DNA of 64,000 nucleotides from Anseranas semipalmata (taxonomy: Eukaryota > Chordata > Aves > Anseriformes > Anseranatidae), in assembly GCA_013399115.1 (NCBI GenBank), contig VXAA01001965.1, forward strand, positions 320,531 to 384,530, read 5' to 3'. The position numbers and the translations under genes were made by a program. The notes under the pieces were generated by a model. It was not told the DNA's origin and searched no databases. It worked only from the letters and a program-made list of their open reading frames with translations. Positions 38,501 to 52,195 of the stretch are shown here, piece by piece. How positions within the stretch are numbered: the first letter of the stretch is position 1; each line of letters opens with the position of its first letter.

Positions 38501-41500
38501 CTGGCTGGTGTTAAATGAGCTCACTGCAGCAGAAAGATCCAGTTAGTCAATGATGTTTTTAGGAGACATGATAAAGCATGTTTTATAAGAGTGCATGATA
38601 TAAACTCCCTCATATTTTGCATCTGGCTTAATCATATTTAATGGTAAGGAAAAGGTTGCTCTTAAGAGTACGGTAATTGCCAGTAACAAGGCATGAGTTG
38701 GTATTCTTTTACATAATGATAGTGTGTCAAACCCGCTGTCATCTCTTCTCTATAATGGAAATTCGCAATGGTATCTCCTTGCTAAGAGAGACAAACAAGC
38801 AGAGAAGTTAGCGAAGTAGTACTCAAATGGCTTTTACTTGCTAGGATAAAAGTCAAAACACATATCTTACTAAATTCAGAATCAATGTTTTCCCATCCCA
38901 TAAACATTTTAGAGATGTCAAATCTCTCCTCCTTCTTCACAAGGGCAAAGCGGAGGACTTCTGAATAAGAGAAAGAGCAAGAGACTGGCTTTTAAAGTCA
39001 GCATAATGAAAACTAACAGCAACAACAACAAAAAACAGATATAAAACATGCACCTCAGCCATGACCTAGCCATGCTAGTACAAAATATACTGACCATAGC
39101 GATGTATTTCACAAAGAAATAAACAAAATTAACTTTTTCTTGACTATTTGCTCGCTCCTTGGACTGTCACACAATATGCCAAATTAAGAAACTACTGTAT
39201 GTTAATGAATTTAGAAAAAAGCAATGCTCAGTAGGAGGGAAAAATGCTCACAGTGATAACAAGTTGTACACAACAATCACACAGCACAGCCAGGATGACA
39301 TAAGAGGTACCAGGGATCCTTCTAGGTAGGTGTCTTTCAGGTAAATGCCTGATTAGGGCAGCCTGATTATGAAAGCATGAGCTCACTAAAGAAGAGCAGA
39401 GAAGAAGGTGAGAGCAGTCTGCCTCCAGCTGCTCCTCCCATTTCTGGGATAGGAGAGGGAGGCAGGAGATGCAATATGTGCTAATTCATCTTTGTCCTCC
39501 TCCCCAGTCTTCAACCAGATTAGGGCTTTTAGCACAAGTGAGATGAAAGCAGTGGTAGACAGAACCAAACGTACACGCACATTCAGATCCTGCATTAGGA
39601 AATGAAGAGGTGACAGGGTCTCCAAGCCACAGAGATAGTTGAGGGGGAGGAGCGGGGAGAGAAGCTCTATCTGCAGCCTGCTTTCCAGAGGATGGCTATG
39701 TGCAACCAAAGGACGTGAACCAGAGAAGTACAATCATCATTGCTACCATGAAGTCCCTCTAGAAACAAGTTGCAGCCCTCAAACTATAGTGGAAGAAATA
39801 AATAAACTCTTCTTTCTACAGACTTTCACAATCCTACTAGGATCACTTTTCCCACCCTCACATCTCCAAAGCCCAAGCAACCTAGTTCAGGTCTAGGCCA
39901 TATTTCCACCCAGCCACGACCACAGAAATGACCTTCGCTGTTGCCAGCAATGTGATCACACAAGCTACTTTGCCCCTCATCCTGCGAGTGGAAGAACTTC
40001 ATTTTGCCTATACTGCTCAGCAATTTTGAACTTGCTGTTTACTTGTGTAGCAGTTTTTCCTCAAATGCTTGTCATCACTGTGCAGAAAACATTGCAAATA
40101 GGTAATATATGAAAGCCAGCCATGAAGAACACTGTTTTCAAAGTTCTGAGAAGTGGTCACTGTTTACATTCAGACTTTGAAAGGTAATGCTGAAAATCCA
40201 AAACAGCCAGAAGTTCAGTATACATAATAACCAGCAAATGATTATTTGAATAATAAAGGAGATTTCTTAAAATGGAGAGAAGACCCACAAATCATATACA
40301 ACTAATACAGCTGTACTCAACAGAACCCTTCCTGCAAGGACAAACTACTCCCACAACTAGCGCATACAAGATCACTGTTCTTCTACGAAATCAATAAACA
40401 TGTAGCTTCATGAAATACTGCAGGAAATACTGTCAGCTAGCAACAGTAAGGAAAAATGGGGCAATGGAAAGTTGTGTTGCTTCAGGACTATATTGTCTGG
40501 CTAAAAAAAAAAAAAAGCATTATATAGGGCTCGTTACAGCTACATGCAGTATATGAAAAAGGTAAATGCTCAGATGCGTTTAAAACTAAAATACATTCAG
40601 AACTCCACCAGGGCCGAGTATTGTTATCATTCATGTTTTCTACTTACAATACAATGTATGCATATTTCTTGTAGACAAGGCCTGGGGGAAGAGAGAATTC
40701 AAATGAGATATGCCATAGTTTGGCTGTCTGAGTCAGCCTGATTAGACTTTCATATATTCAGGAAGATTTACAAATGGATTGTGTGCCTTTATTTTGAAAA
40801 CATCCTTGTCTACATGACAATCAGCAAATCCAAAACTGCTGCCCTTTCAAGGACACTTGTCCTGAGCACAGGAAAGTGGAAAAAATATTGATAATAGAGT
40901 TCAAAATCTTTCTAGCTTCCCTAAAGGAGGAAACAAAAGACAGTCTGGAGGCTTTGAAGAACCACAGCTTAATATTAAACATGTATTCTATTGGCTTTGA
41001 AACTGGATTCATTTATAAATACATAACCACAATCAAAAATTCACCTTTGCGATTTTTTCTGTATCTCCCTCACAATATTATCTGTACGTTCCTTAAAATA
41101 TAATTCAAGGTCTTTCTGTAGCCTTCACACTTCATGTAGCTTTACATCCCCTTCACATCAGCTGCCACTGATAAACTCCAGGATCTTTAGGTCCATCCTT
41201 AAGAGCAACTGCACAGCTGCTGTAGGCCATGGTGCAAGGAAGGCAGGAAAGACCCTTGACCAACCATGTTCACTGCCACCCTCTCACATCCTGGGAGCCT
41301 GGCATCAGCCCATGGAGATGCTGTCTAGTTTCTTTTCCTTTCAAGGCAACACTTACAGCTCTGTCCTCTTACTGACAGCTGAGTTGCAGCCACTAAGCTT
41401 TGCCCTCTGTTGAGCTTTCTCACTGAACCATTTATGCCTCGCCTCATTGCAATCTTTTCAAATCTTGCCAGAAAATGAGTTGCCTCTCTTCTCACTTCTC

Positions 41501-41630
41501 TTAATGACTTCAATTTTACTTGCTCCTTCTTCTTAACTCAATCACCTGCCTTCTTACTTGAGATATGTACTTCATACTCAGCACCTGAGCCCTGAAAGGT
41601 GCCAAGTGCCACAGCACCACGCCAGCTGGT

Positions 41631-41666
41631 GGCTCACTGGGAGCAGTGGGGGCTCACTGGGAGCAG
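41631..41666. repeat. Two-copy tandem duplication, period 20
   Basis: The 16-base word ggctcactgggagcag occurs at 41631-41646 and 41651-41666 in a locally GC-rich block of about 300 bases. No gene was recognised. Confidence 0.8.
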
Positions 41667-43529
41667 GGCAGGCTGGTGCCAGGGGAGAGCCAGGGTCAGA
41701 CCTAGCCCTGGGCACCAGCACCTCTGTGGGGACAGAGATGGGACAGGATCAGTAGAGCTGCACAGTGGCAGTACTGCAGTATGGCTGGGGCAGGGACTGA
41801 TGGCTCTGGGCTGGGCTGAAATGGGGTCCTGGGCCATGGGGTGGGAGGGGTCCCAGGTGGGGCTGCACAGGGCCAGTAAGGCCTATTAGTGTCCCCAGGA
41901 CCCTGACATCACCCCACAAGCAGGTCATTTGTACTGTACAGGTCCCTGAGACTCAGAAAATCCTATAGTGTGTTTTGATGGGCTGAGACTGGCTAATAAT
42001 CCAGCTGCTTTTATATGCTAATATACCTTACATCTTACATGTGGTCACTGAGAACAGTGACAGAGGCGGACAGGTCCGCACTAGAGAAGGCTGGATAAAT
42101 GATACACAGGCATTTATGAGATACCTTCAGAGCTGTAGAGGACTGGGATCAGTGTGCAGAATGGGCATGACCTATCCATCCCGAACCAGGGTGTGCTGTT
42201 CGCCCTAAGAGCCATGGGACGATCTCCACTGCACCTAACAAAGCAAATTACACATAGCCTCTGTTATTCATCCAACTCTGATTTATGGATTCATAAAGTC
42301 TCATAGCAACTAAAGCAGGGTTGCCACTAAGCAAAAATAGCTTCAGTTTAGAGCTTTGCTCTGGTCTTTGTGCTGCTATTCCCTTGAGCTGGCAGAATTG
42401 TTTCTGCAGCCAGGTGGTGAACCTGATCAGGAAGCTCAAATAAATTGAAACCATCCTGGCAAAGAAATATAAGTTAGAATTAAGCCAAACCAGTTCTCTA
42501 ACCTCAGCTGCAGAACACATCTGCCGACACAGAGGAAAGAACAGCTTGAACTGGGAATGGGTAGTAGGACTACTTTTTCTTTTTTTTGGCAGCAGTACCA
42601 GTTTAAGTGCTTATAAAACTATAGCCTGCCCTATTCAGCAAGACGTGTGAAGCTAGTTGCAGAAATGAAAGATGTTAAATGTCATCTTGCAATAAACTCC
42701 CAGAAGAGAGTTATATCAGAGAAAGATCAGGATGAATGATTTTTCCTCATTATTTTATGATCAACATTTTGTACTTTCTTTTTTTTAATAGAAGGACAAC
42801 ATTTCAGTCTGCTACCTAATGCTCTAAAGGAAGCAACACTAGGCTAAATCATTACTTTGTTGATGAGACTCCAGGGAAAACTGGTAATATGTAACCACCG
42901 AATCAGCTACAAACTTCTTTTATGAAGTCCTGTTCTAACTTTCTTGCCTCCTTGGCTGGAAAGATTGACATGAATGGAAAAATACCATAATTTGGGGGAT
43001 GATAAAGGACAGTGCTTTTGCAAAGTCTGAAACCACACGATTGAGTAATAAAACGATCATCTCTAAGAAATACTAAAATCTGTTTTTTTCTTTCCCATCA
43101 ATTTAGAAACATCTTGTTAATGCTCCTTTCTCCCCCCCATCCCATCTCAGCTAAATCTCCTTAAAATCTTACCTGTCAGCTATATTTGTAGACAATACAG
43201 TAAAACAAAACCATTAAGGATTTCCCTATGGACAATCGGAGACCCAATTCAATTCATAGTGATATCAAGATTTTTTTTCACCATCTTTTTTTTTCAGTGA
43301 CTTCATTTAAAGTAGCATTTTATGTTACTGGCAAGATCCTCAAGTGTAAGTGAGGGGCATTTAGACCGATGAATACTGGATGGATGTGGGAATACAGTCT
43401 CCCATAAGTTTAATATAATATTTACCATTAAGTGTGTGTAAAGTTGCTGTTAAATGCAACTATTTAAACACAAAAATATTCCTTTATGTTATGACTAAAG
43501 AGACAGATTTTCCCTTGCTCTCTCTTAGG

Positions 43530-43549
43530 AAAAAAAAAAAAAAAAAAAA
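43530..43549. repeat. Poly-A homopolymer (20 A)
   Basis: Uninterrupted A run after tctcttagg. No retroposon body is seen upstream. Confidence 0.9.
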
Positions 43550-44049
43550 CAGTGAAAAATGGACTTCCAGTCCCATGGGTGATAGGTTTTCTATTATTTA
43601 GCATGTAGGGGAGCTATTACAGGGATCATATGGGTATCCCAAGCACACACAGAGATCTAACAAAAACTCCAAACAGCCAGCATGTATCTTCAGTACTGTG
43701 ACAACTGGAGAGCGTTCTAAAAGTTTAATACCTTCCTAAGGTTAAAATATATTACAATACCTCTCCCATTATTAATCTGTTGTGCCCTGTATGTCTCTGA
43801 TCTTCTATCTATTCGTTGATATTGCAGTATATCATACCACAAAGCAGAAAACAGGACTGCATCTTGGTAACAATGCCTAGAAGAGCTAGTTTCCCAAGCA
43901 TGGGTAAAAATGTTTTACATCATTTTCTGCACTTTGAAATTTATTAAAAAACATTTCTATCACGGGTTTATAAATAAAATTAGTTCACTTTTCAAAATAA
44001 AAATATGGAAGGAAATATCAAGATCTGATAAGAGAAATTCGACCACCAA

Positions 44050-44072
44050 CCCCCACCCCCCCACACCTCCCC
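44050..44072 (-). other. G-quadruplex-capable G-run cluster on the minus strand
   Basis: Plus-strand C runs of 5, 7 and 4 bases separated by short loops. The seven-base run can supply two tracts, so the minus strand meets the four-run quadruplex pattern. Confidence 0.6.
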
Positions 44073-44557
44073 TGTAATAGAGTGTCTTGCTAAAAAAGGA
44101 CAAAGCCAAAAAGGCATTATCTGTTGGAAACAAATGCAGAGAGGTTATATATAGTATGATGCAATTACATTTGCTGAAATCTCTGTATTTATGCAGGCAT
44201 ATCATAAAAGAGGCTAATAGCATAAACATACATTTTTCAAATGTAAGGAGATCTTTGCAGTCAGATTAAATGCAGATAAAAATACTACACTGAAGTGCAA
44301 AGCACTGGTCCAGATCCCTCCCCTTATATCTGTGTGAACAATAGAGTTATCTATCACCTCATTTAGAAAAGCCAAGTACTTAAGAGCAAGAAAATGAGTA
44401 TTTAAAGACCCTATAAATCTAAGGCTGCCTACATCATAGATGTACTGTTATTTCTAGGTATAAAGAAATGTCTATTTCATCATAACGAAACATCCTTAGC
44501 TACAGAATTCAGAATAAACATTATTCTCTTTGTAAACATAGCACAAAAAGCCCTGGG

Positions 44558-44596
44558 AAAAAAAAAAAAAAAAAAAAAAGAGAGAGAGAGAGAGAA
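44558..44596. repeat. Poly-A followed by (AG)n
   Basis: Twenty-two A then about eight AG units. A compound simple repeat, purine-only on the plus strand. Confidence 0.92.
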
Positions 44597-45647
44597 GTGT
44601 GAAAGTATGTAATATGAAACATTGTTCGGCCTCAAAGATAAGACGTATGTAAATAATTTTACTATAAGACAGAATTGGAGACTGTTCATCTTGAACTGCA
44701 GGTACAACATTATTGTCAAGAAACAGCACATATAAATATTTTATCAGGTATTTGTTGACAGATAGAGGGTTTTTTTAATCAGCTGAAAGGACATGTCCAT
44801 AATAGTCTATGTGGTGTACCACATATCTATATAACAGCAGACACTATCCACAAAACATGTACATCCCAATGTCCTCCATACCACCTTCAAGTTCACTGCC
44901 TTGTAGAAAACAGCTGTCATGCATCACAGGACAGCTACTGTGTACTACGGATACCCCATGTGTCTGTTAGGAAATGTTTTGTAGTTTCCCTTAAATTTGA
45001 TATCATCTTTAGATTTACTTCCAACAGAAACCCACTTCATTCACTCAAGCCTATTCAAATCTTGCTCTAAAAATAAAATAATTAGTTTTCTCCTTGCCTT
45101 TTTTTTTTCTCAATATTTCTTAGCAAGAGTGTGCCTGGTGGTCTCTTGAGTAGTGAACTTATTCTCGCAAATATCTAGCAGATACGAAGAGCAGCAGCTG
45201 AAGACCTAAAATCAGGAGAATCCAGTAATTTTAGATGCTGAGTTGAGGCATTGCTTCCAACAGAGAGGGCAAGACTAGCAAGGAGTACGACTTCTGGAAT
45301 GTGCTTTCTAGAGGCTAGTATTGAGTTGGGCAGCCTCCCTGCATCTTTCTAGCAGTTTTGGATTTTAGGGACCAATTGCAGTTTCTGTCAATCTGAAGTA
45401 TCTCTGAAGTACTTATCAGCAAATTTTTGTATATGAAAAATGTTGGGGCTTTAAGTCCATTCGAAAATTGTAAAATCTTACTCAATGCAGATTTTTTACA
45501 AGTGACCACTATTAGCATCTTTCTTATTTTTGCATTGCCAGATCAAAGATTATGATTTGCAGATGTTTCAAGCACTCATGTCTGTAAATTAAATCAATTT
45601 TCACTTTGCCTAAATATATGAAGTACTGAATAATACTAATAGCTGTA

Positions 45648-45683
45648 ATAAAATAAAATAAAATAAAATAAAATAAAATAAAA
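45648..45683. repeat. (AAAAT)n microsatellite
   Basis: About seven tandem aaaat pentamers with no interruption, ending at aaaac. Minus-strand reading gives an FYFIL-type artefact frame. Confidence 0.92.
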
Positions 45684-46384
45684 CAAGCAAACCTAAAAAC
45701 GAAGGAAACAAAAAACACAGGTTCAAGATATCTCTCTTAGCAAATCACTTCTGCTCTTCCTTCCAACTCCGTGTTTCTGAACTCATCATCAGAATTGGTC
45801 ATTAGACAGCATACCTTTGTGCAGGGTAGAGCAACACAGATGACATGGCACCTATATAAATTAGATGATTGGAGCAGATAGAGAAATGAAAATATGAAAA
45901 TACTTTGCTTTTAGATTCAAGGTGCCTGATAAGCTCGAGTTTTGCACATCTGCAGCACAAATTACCCAGGAACCTGGATAATCCACCCATGGATAAACCA
46001 AAGGTGGATTGACCAGGCACTAACGCAAAGACTATATATGATACTGAAAGTTCCCGAGAACCTTCAAGTACTCCAGAAGAAACTTTATCTTTAGACTCCT
46101 TAAACTCCCAAATCTTTCACCCATTCTTTCAGTGACATTTTTTTCCCTAGAAAAACGTCTAACTTGCTGTCTACCCTAGTAAGTGAGTTTTACAAGTATT
46201 TGATTTGATTCTGGCTCTGGGGATTGATCCTATTGGTAGGATAAATAGGTTACCGTGGGGAAAACATACATTATTCTTGGATGGTAAACAAAATACTGAT
46301 TATTGTGCAGAAATTTATTTTTAAGACTTAGAGATATCCATAAACACCTTGCTAAATATTTATCACTGCTTTTGCAAAGCAAAG

Positions 46385-46585
46385 TCATAGAATCATTAAG
46401 GTTGGAAAAGACCTCCAAGATCATCTAGTCCAACCGTCCCCCTACCACCAATACTACCCACTAAACCATGTCCCTACGTACTACATCCAACCTTCCCTTA
46501 AACACCCCCAGGGATGGTGACTCCACCACCTCCCTGGGCAACCTGTTCCAATGCCTAACTACTCTTTCTGAGAAGAAATTTCTCC
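46385..46585 (-). mobile_element. CR1 LINE 3' fragment, minus orientation
   Basis: On the plus strand it begins tcatagaatcattaaggttg and runs through ggaaaagacctccaagatca, tctagtccaaccgtccccct, cactaaaccatgtccctacg, cccagggatggtgactccac and ctccctgggcaacctgttcc to gaagaaatttctcc, where the match stops. This is the reverse complement of the terminal 200 bases of a CR1 element related to the plus-strand copy at 7762, as the shared 'gatggtgactcaac'/'aaaccatgtccct' blocks show. It is strongly 5'-truncated and non-functional. Confidence 0.95.
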
Positions 46586-46929
46586 GAAGTCAAGTGAGGA
46601 CAAAAATAAACATTCATTTGTAAAAAGCTTAGTAGCTCAATTCTTTAAAGTTTGTTAACTTCTCTTAACCTATTCTTGCTGTTTCATCTTTGCAAGAGGT
46701 TTTTCTCAGTAGTGACTGAAAATCTCAAATTCATTCCTTAGATACCCTGGAAGCTCAGTAATTTACTTTCCCTTTATACTACCTCCTTCTACAGTACCTT
46801 TTATAATATATTAGAAATAAAAATACAATTCCTTAGGTAAAAATACCAGTATGTCCACCCTTGATTTNCTTGGCAGTTATCAAAGTGGCATTTGGGATCT
46901 GAGATTAACAATGTCTCTGCTCACATCAA

Positions 46930-46950
46930 AATATATATATATATATATAT
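46930..46950. repeat. (AT)n microsatellite
   Basis: About ten uninterrupted AT units. An ambiguous base lies some 60 bases upstream at 46868. Confidence 0.92.
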
Positions 46951-49900
46951 TGAATTTAAGAGATTAATCAGTAAAATTATTTATATAACTGACTTGGCAT
47001 TTTAATTTGTCTTGCTCTTGCCTTTACTTAGTTCCCCCGGAGTAAATTGTGTTTTGAATTAGTACAATGATAAGATAAAAAAAACTTTGACTTTCATTAC
47101 ATTTCAAAAGCTGCATGACTTTTTGCTCTTGTGGTCAATAGTATACTAACACTCTCAAGTTGAAGGCAGTCTGTAACCAGTTTGTTAAAGAGCCCCAGAA
47201 AAAGACGAGGCTACAAATTTTCTGGAATGCCAAAAAACTCTGACTATCACTGCAGATGGTAGGTACCACTTTCTGGCTTATATTTCCCCTTACTGTAGAC
47301 TCTTCCATTACCTTGGGAGACATACAGAGATCCAACTCAAGCAAGAAAAAGCCAACAATTTGTGGATGCTGTGAAAGTGTTTGCAGGCACATTACATCTA
47401 CACTGGAACGAAGGGAGACAGAAGTGCTTGTTCTTTTAAACAGACGATCAAGTTTGGTCTCTCAAGGAAGAGATTCTTTAGAAAGCAGCAGAAGGACCAT
47501 AAATTGCATTCTGCCATCACTAGGTGAGGAACGATGGTTTTCACTGTCAAATTCCATACCTGCTATGAAACCAGCTATGAAAGGCTGTAACAGAGAGACT
47601 ACAGGCAGGTTTCAGTTTTGAAATGAAGACACATAAATGTAGGTGTCTACTTGCAGGTGATTATGTACGCACTTTATCAATAAGGTTGCATTATAATCAA
47701 ACGGAGATACAGTCAATATTATCTAGTATCAACTAGAAACCTATTGAGTTGACCAGCCATAAGATGTCTGCTTTAGAGCAACCCAAGTCAGCCTCTGGCC
47801 TCTATGAGCACTTAGAGCTGACAAGGGTTTATGCACCTACAGCACATGCAGAGGTGCAGACTGCTAATTCTTGAGAGCCTTAATCGTATTTACTGTGATA
47901 AAAGAGAGACTCCAGCCATGAGGGAAATGGCTTCCTCTGGCAGCCTAAGTCAGTGGCACCAGTCATTTCCACAGAGCTGTTCATCACCACATGGTTTTTG
48001 GCCAGGTGGAACCCCTATGGCATGGGATGGAGCAAAGGGACCCTCACCTTGCTGAGCAAAGCAGAAGACAGAATAACTTTCTACTAGCAGAGGGCCCCCA
48101 TGTGGACTAGGTATGAAGAACAGGGAAATGTGACATGGCTGGAGCTCTCTGATCGGTCAATATTTGTATGTGCCCCACAATATATACCTACCTCTGAGGA
48201 AGCCTACTGGGTTGAAGTATGCTTGTAGAGTAAGGTCAAGATCGTACATCTTCCCCCAGTCTTTCATTAACACCAGCCTGTGCAGGAAACAAAGAACCAG
48301 TGTAACTGATCCTCTTTGAGCTTGGATTCACCAGGAATCTTGCTAGGGAAAGACGAATTGGTAGCAAGGAACAATGGTGCAGAAGAGGAAAGAGCTGAAG
48401 AAGAAGAGAGGCTGTCAGACTGGTGATTATGTTAAAGGTTTAGAGTTCTGGGAGATACAGGAGGAGGGATGAGCTCTGCCAAATATGTGGGTGCCTGGGA
48501 CTCGTAACTGAGTCCCTTCAGGTGCCCAATTACTAAAATATCCCTAAGACCTCTATAAAAGGCTTCAATGATTTATAGTAGTAGTACCAAAAATACAAAG
48601 ACGCAATTTAACAGTGGTATCATTAAGAGGGTAATGATGATGAAGGAAGATTTATAAAATTTATGGTATGCACAAAAAGCCACACACCAGCAACAAACTT
48701 GATTTAAGAGTTTTATGAGGTCAGCCTTACAGACTGTTGTAGTCGCAGGAAGTTACGAAAAGACCGACAAAGGACAAGCAGGGCTCAGTATAGGACTAGC
48801 TATGTTACATAAAATATCAATATGATCATGAAAGATATTCATGGGGAAATTTACTGACAAAAGGAACCATTGCCACTCTTACTCCCCGAACTTTTGTGAG
48901 TCTACCCAAATATGCACTCAGAATCCTGGAAACAAGGCTGTATTTAATGGAAACAACAACAAAAGCAACAAGAAGCAAGAGTTCAACAATTTCCACTGAA
49001 CTAACTGCAAAATACCTGGGGCTTCTAGAAGTTTGGCCATACGTGACAGCTAAGATATTTTTATGTAGTGAGAACCCTAGTCTTGATTTAGCATGTCTTT
49101 ACCTAAATGAATATACAAAGTCCGAGTTTGTTGAATGGTAAACTTGCTTTTACTTTGCAAAAACTTTTAGAAGTTTTGTGGCTAGGAACTAGGACATAAC
49201 AAAAAACATACGAACAACTAAAGATTCATAAATAAATGTGCACCTGCCTATCTGTCCAGCAGGTTAAATCACCAGCTATCCAGAATTCTTCAGGCAGAGT
49301 GGCTTGAGATTTTTGGCTCAGAACTGGCAACAAATGCTGCCTAGCAAATGGGGTTTTCTGTTGATTTCCCCCCATCTTCCTTCAGTCAATAGCAGATGGA
49401 ATTTCATTTTTCTAACAATTACTATAGGCTTAGAATAGGCTTAGAATAACAACTCTTATTTCCAACTGAGAAGATGGAAAGCAGCAACAACAATAAAAAA
49501 ATCCTACACAAACATTCTAGCCATCTGGACACTGAAATGCAGAAATAATGCTTCTCTACAGCTAGGCTCTTATGCTCACAGTCTCACTGTGGGTAGAATT
49601 AGGCTCTGTATTTCTACAAACTGTCATATGTAGATAATAACATAACATGATATTCATAAAGAAATAGTTTTCTATAAATATAGAAAATGTTAATAAACCT
49701 GATGGTTTCCTGAAAGTTTATGGAGATGCAGACAAAAATACGACATCTGTTTGTAAAATGAGAAAAAGCTTACATGTGAAAAATAGCTGAAGTAATTAGT
49801 ATTTTTTAAACTAAGACAGTCACTGCTGCAAAGATCTGCAAAGTTGGTACAAGCTAATCTTTTGTTTGAAGTCTGGTAGAGCAGAATTTACAGTAGACTC

Positions 49901-50260
49901 AGAGAATGAGAAAAATTGACAGTCGGCCTATTTTGCAGCTAAGACTGAGCTGAAGAGTTCTGTAAGCACTCTTGGAGTGCTGAGATAAATTATTATCACA
50001 AAATATTCCACTCCTTCATAACGTTTCACCTTAATACTGGTGTGTTTGTAGATATTAATTAGGGCTAATGACCCCACTTTGAACTAAGTAATTAATATTA
50101 CAATGATGATAAAGTAGAGTTCTAATAATAGAATAATCGTGGAAAAGGCATCAAAGAAATCTCTTTGTGAGCAAGGATGGGATTTCCACTGGCATTTTTC
50201 TAACTGAGGTAGCAGAAGCCAATTGCTTCCCCCAACAATATAAAGAACAGTGCAGAGACA

Positions 50261-50364
50261 CCTTTCCTTTCCTTTCCTTCCCTTTCCTTCCCTTTCCTTC
50301 CCTTTCCTTCCCTTTCCTTCCCTTTCCTTCCCTTTCCTTCCCTTTCCTTCCCTTTCCNTTTTTT
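50261..50364. repeat. Pyrimidine minisatellite, 10-bp unit cctttccttc
   Basis: Eight exact copies of the decamer cctttccttc occupy 50271-50350. They are flanked by one variant copy (cctttccttt) at 50261 and a partial copy ending at an ambiguous base at 50358, followed by a T run. The whole tract of about 104 bases is pyrimidine on the plus strand and purine on the minus strand. CCTTTCC is mirror symmetric, so the tract can in principle form triplex (H-DNA). Array length should be treated as a minimum because of the ambiguous base at the edge. Confidence 0.97.
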
Positions 50365-52181
50365 ACAATTGTTAAAACACACACAAAAAATGAATAGAAA
50401 TATTTATTTTCATTTTGGACAATGCACGTCAAACAGAATATTTTATGGACAGAACTATTAATAATTCACACAGCTCCTCTACTGTACTGACCCTCTTTAA
50501 GATGTTGTAGAGCTCTGCATCCTTGGGGAAATGGGTGTTATGTCTTCCAGAGCTCTCTCGTGCAGCGATGAACGTGCCTTACACATCATCCCTTAGAAAC
50601 CTAAATAACGTGCTAACTAGCCCACACAGCCTTCTTTGGTGCTTGGTAGCACTGGAGATGAACACAACACATTAGAAATAGTTTACAGCAGGGACAATCC
50701 CACCAGGAGCCTACAGGAATGACAGTTGTGCTCATTCCCTCCAAAAGCATTGTAAAAGAGGTGAGTTCTCATACATTCTCAAAGGTCTTCCTCACTGGGG
50801 ATAACAGCTGCGTTTAAGACACCTTGGTTTTAGCAGAAATGCAAAAAAAAAAAAAAAAACAACTTTGAAAACACAGGGAAGAGGTTTCAGGCCTAACTGT
50901 AAAATAAATTAGAATGGGAACAAGACTAACAGATGTAGTCAACACACCTTACAGACCACTGGAAGAAATGTTGCAGCTTCTTAGTCATACTAATGAAAAA
51001 AGTTTGGATATTCACATGTAAGTGCAGTTTATTTTTAAACATAAACATTAATCTTTCTGTAAGAATTATATTTCATTCTCATTCTTTTCATCAACTTTCC
51101 TATTTCTAAATAAATCAATATTTTAAAATGCAGCTTCTGTAAGTGATCTCTCACATGGGCCCTGACTTTGCAATTGTGTTTTTTGTTGTTTAGAAGTAAT
51201 GTGAACTGCATTTCATTTCCACTCATATTCTTTCTCACAGAAGACCAAGAGACAACATGGTATTCTGAGGGGCTAATTATGAGATCGATGGTGACATTTT
51301 AGCAAATCCAATTCACTGCTGGAAGATATTCCTTTAATTCCCTCTTTATCATTTTTGGACTAGAAAGAAACAGCCAAGAAAGCAAAGCCATTTTATAGAT
51401 AGCTCTGTTGAGGTACTTGGAAGTTTAACAGATAAAGACTGCAAAACGGAGACATGACAAGAAGAAAACCTGGAATGACAGTCTAACCCGAGATCAACAC
51501 CAAGTTTGTTACCTGCCAACAGAATTGTAGGCTCTAACCCCAGTATAATTACCCAGCACTGAATATTTTCTAATCATCGAGTCTTTTGCATAGTGTAGAC
51601 AAGGAGTCCTTATACAGCATAACAGATACATTTCCAATTAAAATACTTGCTAGGGATTCCTCAGAAACCTTCCAGACAAAAATATCCAACCATACAGGCA
51701 TAATAACCAGAATCAGTAAATGCCTAGAATCCTACTAAGTGACCCCGGAAAACTTCTTATTGAAAGAACATTTTATAAATGGACCTTTCTTTAAGCACTG
51801 TGGGTGCTTTAGTTACAATGAATGAGAGTTGACAGACAAAGCAATTTAAAGAGCTACACTTCTGGAATAATAAAATGTGTAAACAGTGGAGAAAACATCT
51901 GATTTAATAAAAATGTACTAAAAAGATATTTTTTCTTTTCTCTCCTTCCCATTGATTACTTTTCAGCATGATATCTGCATTTGATGTTTTGGCTTTTTTC
52001 AGCAAACTATACCTGAAATGCCTCACCCTCTGTAAAAACAGATGACCTGTCAAAGCCTCATACCGTACACGAACCTGGCATGGTGGGTGATGCAATCATG
52101 TGGGCAATGACCTTTTCAGTTTAAATAGTGTCTTGCAAGGGCAACGCTGGATTTGTCTTTCAGTTCCACTTTACGTGCTCT

Positions 52182-52195
52182 CTGCCCCCTGCTGA
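52182..52195 (-). promoter_or_regulatory. Candidate CTCF-type motif
   Basis: CTGCCCCCTGCTGA fits 13 of 14 positions of the reverse-complemented CTCF core; only the last base differs. My rough chance expectation is about one such 13/14 match per window, so the call is weak. It lies 6.7 kb upstream of the NUP50 exon 1 donor. Confidence 0.3.

Larger units (their letters stand above)
35549..46384. other. Long gene-free interval
   Basis: Nearly 11 kb of AT-rich DNA without a recognised gene. It contains a C-run followed by a T-run at 35562-35579, a period-20 duplication near 41631, a C-rich stretch at 44050, A-rich runs and small microsatellites. Nothing else is supported. Confidence 0.55.

Noticed and set aside
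47256..47621. 121-codon open frame in the desert
   Set aside because: No signal peptide, domain or recognisable family, and no splice or promoter context. One such frame is unsurprising in 64 kb.
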